Part shown: one piece after another, positions 35,856 to 47,500 of the stretch
Layout of the letters: each line of letters begins with the position of its first letter
Numbering within the stretch: the first letter of the stretch is position 1
Assembly: GCF_005239225.2 (NCBI RefSeq)
Contig: NC_133288.1
Location: forward strand, 16,436,169 to 16,500,168
Length of the DNA stretch: 64,000 nt
Source of the DNA: Populus alba
Lineage: Eukaryota > Streptophyta > Magnoliopsida > Malpighiales > Salicaceae
Direction of reading: 5' to 3'
Notes under the pieces: generated by a model
Told to the model about the DNA's origin: nothing
Database searches by the model: none
What the model saw: the letters and a program-made list of their open reading frames with translations, nothing else
Position numbers and translations under genes: made by a program

Positions 35856-37640
35856 GGTTGGGTCTCTCTTTATATGAAATACTAGAGCTGGATGAGCCAA
35901 TCTAGAAAAACAAAATAGGTGGTGAATTGATAAAATCTTCCTGTTAGAGCTCCAACTATATATATATATATGAGCTGTTGGGGAATTGATTAGGCGTTGA
36001 AATGCTAATTTGAAAACTACATCCTCTAATTGAATATTAGTATATTTTCTTTCATTATATAATTAATTATTTTAAAATTTTATTATTCAATCATGATAAA
36101 ACAGCCACCCTATGCGTAGGTCTGTCTTAATTATTGTTTTTAATTTATTAAAGGGTATAACATGTTGCCGTCCATATTTTGTTTTTTTAAAATACATGAT
36201 ATATCATCTATTTTCTATAAAATTTAACGTTAAAAGATCACTTGGAAAAATAAGGCTTTGTCTTTTTAAAAAAAAAAACTATTTTTAATTTATTTTTAAC
36301 TCAAAAATACCATAAATATCTTGATAAACTTATTAATGACCTCAAATATAGTTAAAAAAACCAAAACTAACCCAAATTTAATAACATTCCCACGGTTAGA
36401 AAGAAGAAGGAAACAAAACACCTAGGGAAAATTATCCTCATAAAATTAAACTCATTAACACTAATTTCAACATTTTTTATGGTCTGAATCATTGTTAACG
36501 ATCACTTTCTTTTCTTATGTTGGAATTTGGTATTCTCTCTCTCTTTTCTCACCCAAAAAAAAGAAAAGAATTGAGAAATGAAGGAAATGAACTTTATAAT
36601 CAAAATTTAATTTTTAACAATTAAAAGGACTGATTACTTATAAACCGAAAATGAGGGGGATCAAAATAATTTTTTTGTTTGAAATTCAAAGCCACCCTCT
36701 ATTTTACCTATCAATTTCACTTTGATCCTTTGACTTTCAATCCAACCTTTTCTTCCAAAAAAATATACAATTGAATTTTAATTTAAACTTAAAAGGGCTC
36801 AATTATAAAAATTAAATTGAAAATTAAATTAAAAAATTTTACTATTACAATTTGCAGTGATTTAGGAGAGAGAATGAATAATATTTTGACACGTAGATTA
36901 TGCTAATTTACAAAAAAAATATTTAAATTTATCACAATATAATTTTAAATTTTAATAGTATTGACCTTGGAACTAAGTCACCATGCATGACAGTGAAACC
37001 ATTATTATTATTATTATTATTATTATCTTTGAAGAGGTGATCGAAATCAGGTTGATGCTACTACTATAGCATTTTGTCTTTTCATTAGAATGGTCCACAA
37101 ATTTGATAATTTTGGTGATCCTATCAAATGGCCTCCTTTTATTTTGTTTGAATGTCATGTAAAATGTTTCATCCTTATTATATAAAAAAAAAAAATGTGA
37201 TTTTTTTTTAATTCTTGGTACATGTCGAGAACAACAATTGATTATTTGCGTTACTTGTATTTCTTAAAGATGCGCACGAGCTCCCATTAAATGCAAGGAA
37301 AGAGACAGTTCTAATCCAACATTGAGATTTAAAAACATTTTATGTATTCATGCTAACATGTAAAAAATTAAAACGAGTCATTTCTGTAGCGCATTTTGAA
37401 AATATAAAGTTAAAAATTATATAAAAATAAAATTTAATTTTTAATTAACACGATTGATTTGTCATTTAAGTCGATATTTTTTATATAATTAACAATGTTG
37501 AAATTTCTTGGTTATTTTAAATATATCACTTGGTGTTTGATTTTATCTTGTTATAAAATTGATATCAATTCATAAGATTTTTTTTTAATTTCTTCTAACA
37601 CACAATAACAAGTAGGGTTAATTAACTTGAAAGTTAACAA
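35856..37640. other. AT-rich intergenic interval, possible LTR debris
   Basis: 36400-36800 has phrases such as cactttgatcctttgacttt, seen in non-coding parts of plant LTR elements (from memory), but no ends or partner copy were found. A short (ATT)n run lies at 37001-37026. The 61-aa minus ORF is not credible. Confidence 0.35.
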
Positions 37641-40100
37641 TCACAAAAGAAAATAAAACAACATAAAAATACTGGAAAATCATGATGACATTAAAAGCTC
37701 AAATGTTATGATTATACTAGTCATTATATTGTTACCATAAATGATCAATCAAATCTTTTTCAATTTTTATTTCATATAATCAATACTCTCTAACATTCTT
37801 GGAAATCCGCATTGCTCTTTATTTTATAGTAATTAAGCAATATCAGTTTTGTTTGAAACCCTTATGTATCAATCACTAAAAACTTTTACAGCTATTTTGA
37901 TAAAAGATCTAAGACTTTCTATCATAGTATTTTCCCCAATACAAAAATATTCATTAATGATATCTGCAGGAATAACATATGCAAGTATCTTATGAGTTAT
38001 AGTTACTTTTAAAAGCAAGATAAGCCAATAACACCAAGATCATCTAGCTTTTATTTGAAGTATAAATTCTAAGCTTTTAATACATTTACAATCAAGAGAA
38101 AACGATGATAACTCATCCTAAATATCTTTTAAAATTGGTTTTCAATGAATTTAGGATTTTCAACCATAGTTCACACTCATTTTTATTATGATTAGTGACA
38201 TTGTGATTAAGAATAGAGTCACAGGACTCTATTCCTTACCTTTGATGATTCAATTTTTTCCGACAACCACTACAACTGAAACTTGGAAGGTGAACATGAG
38301 AGTGTCATCATCAAAATAAAAGGCATCATAAAAATTAAAATTAAAATGATTCATAATGAACTTTAAGGTAAATAAAGTAAAGGCAACAAATAATAATATA
38401 TGTTAAAGAAAAATGTTAAAATATATGAACATATTTATAGATGTATTTTTTGTTTCAAATTTTGAAATCTTAAAATTTGAAATGTTAATGGTTATTTTTT
38501 CAAAGTTTCAATTTTGATCTTTAAAAAAAATCAAAAATCAAAACTTTAGCAATATAATATTAAATTGAAAATACTCATATAAATAAAATTTGATTTTAAA
38601 ATTTTAAAATTTGAGCTCAAAATTATATCTTTAACTTTCATATTATTTCATTAATTTTATATTTAATTATAATAAATTATTCATATTAATTGTATAATTA
38701 ATAGCATGATTAATTAAATTAGGTACAAGTAAAAGTAGTTGTATATCAAATATATTAAAATACAAATGAGTTGTTAAAATATCATAATTGGAGTGCACAT
38801 AAGAGGGGGGGAAAGGCATATTTATACTATTCAAAATACTATATTAACTATTTGGCTCTTTCAAGTTGCTTTTTTCATTGGAGATTCTCTAACTATCTTC
38901 ATAAAATTCTTCTAGTAAATAATTATAGTATAATATAAATTGGGTAAGTTAGAGAAGCATATGATGAGATATTCATAAAAAATACCTTATTTTCATAAAT
39001 TTAACATAAAGCAAGTCTATTGGAAAGTTGTGATTTTAGAGATCTTTCTAAATTAGCCTAGTAAATTAAAAATCTTGGCGAAAAAGCACATTTTTAGCTT
39101 TTTATGATTCCGAAACACAACATCTTATAGATACCATGGTTCTGAAGTATAATAATTTTCCCTATTACAATTTAGAAACACCACAACTTACCCTATTGTG
39201 ATTCAGAATCATAGCATGTTAAACACAACCTTTCTTCTTCTCCTTTAATAGAAACAAATGCTCCCTACCTCTCTCTATCTAAAAACCACACGCCAACCCC
39301 CTTCTCTCCCTTAAAATCCCATTGAGAATGAGTGGCTCTCGCTATAAAACAACTAGAAATCGCACCCACCTCATCTCCAAACCTTGAAGCATGTTTTTCT
39401 CATCAAAACTCGTAGCCCTAGTTGCTGCCACCACTCCCCAGTTGCGACGAACACTCTACCACCACTTCATACATTGATATTAATTTTGTGGGTTTTATAC
39501 TTAATTTGTGGTTGGTATAGTAGTGATTAAATTATTATTCAGGGTAAGTTTAAGATTAAAGTTTATTGAATTTTTTATAAATTAGCTATGAATCAAGTCG
39601 ATTAGGGTTGGATGATTTACGTAATTAAGCATGAAAATAAGATAGATTAGGTTGGATTTTGATAAATCTTACGTTGCATTGAATGTTTGGATGAGTTGTT
39701 GAATTTATAAATTTTGATGGATTGGTTGAAATTAACTATGAATTCATGCAATTGGGATTGATTTCATGCAATTGAGCATGAAAATAACATGAATTAGATT
39801 GAGTTTTGATTAATTTTGCATCATGTGATTTCAAAGGAAGAGTATGCGATTTGATATTTGGGTATCATGTGTTAGGTCATCATATTAGACTTGAAGCAAG
39901 TTCATCCATTAATAGATTTGCAATATGAGTAACATGCATAGCATATTCAAAATATATTAAGTCAATGTAACATTTTAGATTTAATATATGTTAAACGATC
40001 TATTTTATTTATCGAACCTTTAATTTAGTATATGTATTTTTCATAATCTATTTTTGGGTTATTCCTGAAAATTTAGTTTTTTCTTTTAAAATAATAAATA
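37641..40100. other. Unassigned AT-rich interval
   Basis: No ORF over 60 aa was found in this 2.4 kb. 39290-39480 is pyrimidine-rich with a tataaaac motif near 39342, which could be an LTR promoter and leader. No LTR pair was identified. Confidence 0.35.
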
Positions 40101-41090
40101 ATAAATAAATAATAACAATAACTAGAAGACTAACATTTTGAAAAAAACCAGGCTAAGAAGGATCCCAAATATACAAAAACAATTGAGCTGGAATTTATTT
40201 GACAAATTAAGAACCTAATCGTACCCCTTTGTACCAAAATTGGGGAAACAATGCGATTTTAGGTTAAGTTAAATGATTTCTTGACAAATCTGCATAAAAA
40301 TTAAGTCTAGAGACATAATTAGATTTTTAATAAGCCAACTTAATTTAATCATGGGCCAAATTGAGAATTTAATTATGTTTAAGATTTAATTTAGGCCCAA
40401 TTAAAGGATTTAATTAGGTGCAAGGACCTAATTATACTTTAAATGGGCCAAATTACTTTTATTAAGGGTTTAATTGATGAAAAATTAAGTTTGAAAGCCC
40501 AATTTGGGTTTAATTGAGAAGATTGCAATTTTAGAGAACCTAATTTTATTTTTACAAAGTTAATTGGTTCAAATCAAGAAAATTAAAGGTCAATTAAGGG
40601 GTAAATTACAAAAATTCACAACCAAAGGCATTTATATAAAAGGCATCAAACCATAGGGACAAAATTGAATGAATTCAAGGGTGAAAATTGAAGAAAATTA
40701 AAAGTTTAATTGTCTTCTTTCCCTCTACAAGCTTTCTTGCAACAGCCAACGCCAGTACTAGTTGTTGTCGCCTCCACCCACAACTCCACCACTAGTCAAC
40801 AACAAGACTAATCGGCCTCTCCTTCCATACCAGGTAATTCTCTTCTCTCACCTTTTCCTGTTTCTCCTTCCCTCGTCATGGTGCAAGCTCTTGCATACAA
40901 GGAATGAAATTAATTATCATGGTTGTTGGGGCCAACAACCATGTAGACCGTGGGCTAGACTGTTCTGGCATAGCCTAGATGGTTGGGTTTGGTCCAACCC
41001 AGCAAAAAAAAGAGTGAGAAGCTTGTTAGGCTGCCAGTCGGCCCAACCCAATATATTAAATAATGATTAATAATATAATAACAACAATAT
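40101..41090. other. Probable retrotransposon leader or LTR remnant
   Basis: Repeated phrases (gggccaaatt, aagggtttaattgatg, gcccaatttgggtttaattg) precede a TATA-like tatataaaag (40632) and a pyrimidine-rich stretch. This resembles a plant LTR promoter plus leader. The 102-aa ORF at 40762-41070 starts in that leader and has no domain. Confidence 0.35.
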
Positions 41091-42679
41091 TTTTTTAAAA
41101 AAATCATATTTTTCTAAGGGTATTTTAAAGTGGATCTCTTGCATGTTTTTCCAATAATTGTTTATAATATCGGGTTATAGAATTACATTGTAAAATACAG
41201 ATCCAGTATAAACAATATTCAGTTTCCTTCGAAATAAAAAAAAAAATCATTTTGAAAAACCAAAATGTTTTGTTTTTGTGTATATGACTAAATCCTAGAA
41301 GTTTTCCAAGCATATTCTCTAAAAGACAAAAATCATAATTTTTTCATCATGCTTTTCTTTTTTTTTAAAAATGGATATTGTAATCAATTTATGATTATCC
41401 ACTAAAGTTTGGTCAAAATATCAAAAACCCTTTACCAATCATTTTGTTCACTTTATATTTAAAGTGTTTGGGTTTCGCTGTAGACTTTAATATTTAAAAG
41501 TGTAAAACTACATGGTAGAATATACCTTTAGATATTAACGATTTATAAAAATAAATAAATAAATGCGATGCTAAAATTTAGACTTTAAAACGATTAAGAT
41601 TTAACCCAATAAGGTAGAGACTCTCTCATAAAGGGAGACCTGCCTTAGATTTTAGAAAAAGACCAACGAATAGAAACTTGACCTAGAAAAACAATCAAAC
41701 AACAATACATCTTACCTCAAGTAGGGTGCACTGCACTAGGGGTGATGTGTTTTCTCCTTGCACAATCAGTTCCTTATCTAAACTCTCACAAACCATAGGT
41801 TTCTTAGTAACAATAATACTAGGTATTGACTCTTGAACCTTAATTATAATTTTATAATTAAACTCAAAACCCTTTCCTTTCTTAGTAACCAAAATAGTAG
41901 GCTAATGACGCCATTCGATGTCGCCCTACGACATATTAGGTTAGCTTGTTAACGGGAGGATCGAGAGGCCACTTCTATGCTTCATATTCTTGATGAAGAA
42001 AAGAAATGATACATCTATGCATCTCGGTGGTTCACCGTTTGCTGCAGTGCATATGAGAACTTTAGAGAGACATAAGTTCTTGATGATATCTTGTTTGGGG
42101 ACGAGCTCACTTAGACAGGAGACAATCATGCTATTGATAAACTCGACTCATCCAATAAACAATGTAGGCGTAAATAGATAGACTTGCTTATATGCTTTAT
42201 ATGTATTTTGTTATGTTCTTTTGTTAATTTATGAGTTTTATATTTTGTTGTTTTGCTAATTATGAGCTTGTGGTTAATTTTAGTTTTTCAGTATATTTGT
42301 AAGTTTTTTTATAATTGTTTTTGGGTTGGTTGAGATTGAGGTTTTTCTGATATAATTTGAAATGCTAGAATATTTGAAGTACTAGGATTGAAAATCAAAA
42401 TCTTACAGGTTGTCACATGAATGAAGATAGCATGATTGTTTGTTGAGTTTAGTTTTAATTTGAATATTGTTGAGTTATTGGATTTACAAGTTTTGTGAAC
42501 TAAATAATTGTAAGATTAACTAACTAAATAATCATTAAACATATGTCATTAACCAAAGAATTAGAGTTATTCCGCAATTCATCTTAAATTCAAATGAAAT
42601 TTTAATAAGTGAAAATGGTACAAAAATTATAATCTAGTTAGTATACATATAAAAATTCAGTTTTATGTTTTAACAATAA
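41091..42679. other. Unassigned interval
   Basis: Small ORFs (41892-41695, 42129-41941 and 41990-42181) lie on opposing strands without domains. 41900-42180 is less AT-rich but was not recognised. Confidence 0.35.
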
Positions 42680-42690
42680 TAACTCAAATG

Positions 42691-42878
42691 GTCCCTAAAG
42701 GGCGTAGCGTGGTGGCAAAAGGCTTGAAATCTACACAGTAGGTCTCGAGTTCGAGTCAGGGCATACACCTCTTGTAAGAGCCTGGGACAGTCGGAGTTTT
42801 ACTCACTTACCTGGATCCATAAAGTATATTTTCTAGAAAATGGGGTTTCCTCAAATCCAAAAAAAAAAAAAAAAATAG
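42691..42878 (+). mobile_element. tRNA-derived SINE (family C, copy 2) with target duplication
   Basis: The head has an A-box-like GCGTGGTGGCAAAAGG and the B-box-like GAGTTCGAGTCAGG about 45 bp later. The body has TCTTGTAAGAGCCTGGGACA and ends GGGGTTTCCTCAAATCC with a poly-A tail (about 42859-42875). Flanking 11-bp duplications are taactcaaatg (42680-42690) and tagctcaaatg (42879-42889), one mismatch. The near-intact ends suggest a younger insertion than the copy at 34.7 kb. Salicaceae SINEs of this style are known, but the family name was not checked. Confidence 0.85.
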
Positions 42879-42889
42879 TAGCTCAAATG

Positions 42890-43660
42890 TCATTTCTTGT
42901 TATAGATCAAGATAAACACGGCAAGCAATTCCCTTTAATAATACAGAGGTGGCAATACATGAGAAAGTTATGTTTTGTAAATATGACATACAGGAAGTTG
43001 TGTTTTGTAAATATGATATTATTTTAAAGTCATGTTTTTTAATTACAAATTTCTTATATATTATGTTTTGAAATTACGAAAAACACTATTTATGCTATCT
43101 GGTCAAAAAATTTACGGTTATGTTAATTTAACAAAGATTTAATTTATTTTTTTTGTTCCAGTAGCCCAAAATATCCGAGTTTAGAAAGAACCATCGCCGA
43201 CAATCCAAAATAACAAGAATCTGATATTCTGATGTTAGGCAGGCTCGCATAAACCCCCTACCTAAAATGTCGTTTTTTTTGTTGTTAGGCCGGCTAATTG
43301 GTTGGATTGGATAGGTTCAGAAGCCGAGTCCTGTCTAGAACGAGAGATTGAACGATCAAGATTGACTGGACGGTTGGATCATGCAGCAGGATTATGGGAG
43401 ATGTTGGGTCACTAATCCACCCATCTAATCAATCTATCACGCAAGGAAAGCGGAGCAGAGAACTTCGGTTTGTGGCTGCTGTCTTATAGCATCGGAACAC
43501 AACCCTTGTTGCGTCATCTCATAAGCTTTGAATCTGTAGGAGGCCGCTTTTCCTGGAGAAAAGAGGAAGAGATTTCAGGTTTTATCCTCCTGGGTTGGGT
43601 TAGCAGCCAGATGAGACCCATGCAAGATATCGAAGTGTTGACGGGTCAAAAGATTATGGT
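42890..43660. other. Intergenic interval with a stray ORP exon-border fragment
   Basis: 43522-43555 (taagctttgaatctgtagga then ggccgcttttcctgg) closely matches 45114-45147, the start of ORP exon 9 with its splice acceptor. The surrounding sequence is unrelated. The 85-aa plus ORF (43470-43727) crosses the fragment in a non-homologous way and is not considered coding. Confidence 0.5.
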
Positions 43661-43862
43661 GGTGTTTCATACGGTTGAAAAGTATTTTAAAAATATTTTA
43701 TTTTATTTTTTAAAAAAAATAATATAATTTTATATATATATTTTTAGATCATTTTAATATAAAAAATAATTTTCAAAAATAAAAAAAAAAAATTATTTTA
43801 ATATATTTTGAAAAGAAAAACATTTTGAAAAATAACTGTTACCACATTTCCAAATACCCTCT
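43661..43862. repeat. Family B AT-rich repeat, copy 7
   Basis: This is one of the best-preserved copies. The left end is gtgtttcatacggttgaaaa, the centre is atcattttaatataaaaaat, and the right end aataactgttaccacatttc is followed by caaataccctc. Confidence 0.6.
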
Positions 43863-43924
43863 ACATCAAGTAGACTTTATAACTATTAGATTAATAGAAT
43901 AACCAAATGCAAATGCAAATATAT

Positions 43925-44060
43925 TAGATATTATTTTTAAAAATAATTTTCAAAAACCTTAAGTATCAGTATATCATATTAAAAATAATCTAAAAACACT
44001 TAAAAAATTAATTTAAAATAAAAAAATTTAAAATTTTAAAAAATATAATTAAACCACGAA
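43925..44060. repeat. Family B AT-rich repeat, copy 8 (partial)
   Basis: It carries the agtatcagtatatcatatta block and an A-rich right side. It lies directly downstream of copy 7. Confidence 0.4.
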
Positions 44061-44459
44061 AACCTTAAACCTGTTGGATTGTATCTATCACCCTGTTATT
44101 TCAAGCAATTGAATATCTCAAACCTTTCAACAGAAAAAAAAGGTGAAGTTTCCAGCAACCACCCTAAAATCAACACATGAGTGGACATTAGGAGAATTCT
44201 GTGCCATGGATTTGTTATGCAGAAACGAAAGGAATACAGGAAAATTAAAAAGCTAATAGTGAGAAATTTAGCTGGTGGCACAACTCTATTAGACGAGTGT
44301 GTAGACCAAATATGTCAAATGCGATCATAAAATACAGGGAACTAAATGTATAGCACAGACATGCATTCCCATTTTTAGGGGGCCAGGTTCCGCCGGACCA
44401 CCAGTGCCAGGATTTCGATTAGTGTATGATGGACGCGGGAAGTGACAAAAAAAAATCCT

Positions 44460-44465
44460 TTTATT
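44460..44465 (-). terminator. Possible poly(A) signal of the ORP gene
   Basis: AATAAA on the minus strand, about 120 nt past the stop codon at 44586-44588. Confidence 0.4.
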
Positions 44466-44585
44466 GACTGGTTTTAATTTTTACTTGCAATGGAAATCTT
44501 GGGGGCAGCTGGACTGCTCACGCCAGCATTCGTTCACTAGCTACACCAAATAAAAAAAAATGAATCGAGAAGAGGCAATAGTGAT

Positions 44586-47500
44586 TTAATCAAAGAGCTG
44601 ATCGGTAGGAATCTGGCCAAATATATCAGGGCATGAATCCCAATTTCCCCAGCCCCTGGCTTCCCAATACCCGCCAACATAACGGTATGTATCACTTCCT
44701 TTATCCTTTGCAAACCACCGTGGTTTCCAGCCCCTCTCCTGCATATTTCGGGCCTGGAATCCATATAAACAGTATTTCATCAAATTACCATCAAAACCAC
44801 ATCAAGAAAAGGCTGACAGGGCACATCAACAGATAAATGTAGAAAGACCCCCCTGTATTTGGTAAACCCTCTCAGAGAAGAAAAATTCCCTGGAAGGGAA
44901 AAAAAATAATCCCTGTAAGATCAAAGCCTAGAACTGTCTAGATGTCAAACAGTCCAACCTTAGGAATAATGTCTAATCATCCAAGTTCTTAGACAGAATC
45001 CTGGAATTGAAAAAAACAGCATGCGAGTTACCTGGCGCTGACGTTGCTCTAATCGCAGTTTCTCTGAATTTGCCATATCAAATTCACCATTTTCCAAGTA
45101 TCTTTGGTCAGGTCTAAGCCTTGAATCTGTAGGAGGCAGCTTTTCCTGCACATAAGATGAGATCAGGGATCAAAACCAATGAATTGGAAAAGTTGATTCA
45201 TGATTTAATGAGCATGTATGTTCAAGAGCACTGGAAGCTAGATTTTTCCCACTGTTGTGTTGCCAAACGAACAAGAAAACCAAGCACAGAATTGCTTTTA
45301 ACATAAAAACTACCTTAAGTCCATGGGTGAGCTCATTCAATGTCATGGCAAAGCGTGTTAAATTGTATCTGGTGGGAAATCTGGGGGCTTTACTTCGCCT
45401 CCACAGCATATGGGCTTCTTTCATAGACTCAAACCCCTTTCCCTTCCCAGAGAAATCATCATTCATGTAATACATGCTCTCATCCCATTTTCCAAAAAGA
45501 GTTGCCACTGTTCTACCATGCTTATCTTGAACCATTCCTTGTACCTGAAAATCAAGTTTGTCACTGATGATATTCCATGTTATAACTAATACCAACAAAC
45601 ATTGGCTACCACTAATAGATGATGTCATAAAACCAAAAGAAAATTCATAAAGCAAAGTATGTGAAGCTACAAGTTCAATTTCCCAATAGCATCAGGCAGA
45701 TTATTTTGCTTCAGGTTTATGGAGCCAACTAGGAAAAATTGTGGCAAAGTCATATACATATACATAACAGAAGATCTGGAACAATCATTTGAGAAAGATA
45801 AGAGAGCACGAACCTGGTGAGGATTTCGGTCTATAATAGACTGCTCCTTAAATTTCAGCTTGCATGAATACTCACGATTTCCTTCTATGCGCATTGTACC
45901 ATAGTGATCACAGTACAGTTTTCCAAGTATAAGATTGTATATTGATGTTGTAACCTGAAATAAAATGACTATTTTCAAACAGGAACATAACAGGGGAAAA
46001 AAAGTCTTGACTTATACCTTACTCCACTGAAAGACTTCTCCATCATCAAATTCCAAAGTCAAAACTCCAACGGGATCAAGCTGAATCGAGCGACCCCAAA
46101 ATTTGCTTTTGAGATTGCTATCGCCCCAAAATTTCCATCCTGTACCCTCACAATGGCATGCAACAATCATGGGGTGATGACTGACCTGACATAAAAGTTA
46201 CATAACAATAAGCTACTGGATACTTGACAATGAAAGAAGGAAAAGAATCACAGCCAAAATAATAAAATTTTCCCACTTGTGTGAAAGCGGTGATAAATAA
46301 GAATCTTCAAGGGGAGAGTGAGAAGATAGAGTGGAAAACCACAAGATCTAGTTCTGGCTCTTGCATCATAACAGATCTGTGCTCATTTATCCATCAAAAG
46401 TTAAGACAACATCTACCATTTTCCTTTGAAACTCCCCCGATTATATTATGATACAGTGGTTAAATAACCATCATGAAGTCTACATATTTATTTTTCTTTG
46501 CTCTAATAAGGTTCCTCATCATTGCCCAACATTTTCTCCATTTCAAAAAAATAAAACTAGCACCCCCTGCACTCTGGACATGGTATCATACTATTAGTTC
46601 AAAGTGTTTCCCATTGGGGGATTTGAACCCCCGGAACGCCACCTTCCCCTTGGTAATAATCCCTATAGTCTTATTGGTGCCGCAATACGAAGTCATCATA
46701 CAGTAACTTGCTCAACATGCACCAAATAGCAGGTTAACCTTTTCTTCTTCTTCTTCTTTTTTTTTTTACGAGACCATCTTTGAATCAAAATTTAGGATTC
46801 ATTGTGCTCATGCTATTATCATGTATATATGCACAAAGATTAGAAGAGAATATAGATCATGTCAAGCAGTTAATTTTGAACCTTCAGAAGTTGATAACAA
46901 ACCTTCTCTGAGAAAAACCGGAGGCCCTTATCCGGATAGTCGGCCTCATATGTTTCCCCTAATAATGGATTAAATGGTTTGCAAATTCTTCCTTCAGTTG
47001 AAGCATATCCAGAAACAGCAAAAGCAGCCACGTTAAGAATCCTCATAAGACTATTACCCTGAAGACAAAGAAATTCAATGACCATGGGTTAAAAAGGTAA
47101 ATGCTGAAGAGGTTTATCTCATAAGATGCAACCATTGGAGGCTACTATGGAATAAGTGTGAACACTAAGCACGCAATGGATCAAAAAGGTAAGAGCCGCA
47201 CAGGATTATCTCATAAAAAACATGAGACAACAATTGGAGACCAAGTGTGAACATGAAACTGAATGCAGCGGGTTCACAGTGAGAAAAACAAATCAGGAGG
47301 CCCATCTGTGCCAACCTTTTTTTTGTTGGGGGTGGGGGCATTGAATATCTAACATCTAAGAGAAGCACTCCACAGGATGCATTCTTGGATGTACAGGTCA
47401 AAGGGAAGTTCATACGTGTAATGATGGTTTGTAACCTATCCTACAAAAGACGTCAAGCAACGTGCATAGTCTCACCACAAACTAAAAAAACGAGCATGAG

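Noticed and set aside
46600..46690. Possible tRNA gene on the minus strand (strong T-arm)
   Set aside because: No matching acceptor stem, D-arm or anticodon arm can be drawn, so only a SINE-like fragment is claimed.
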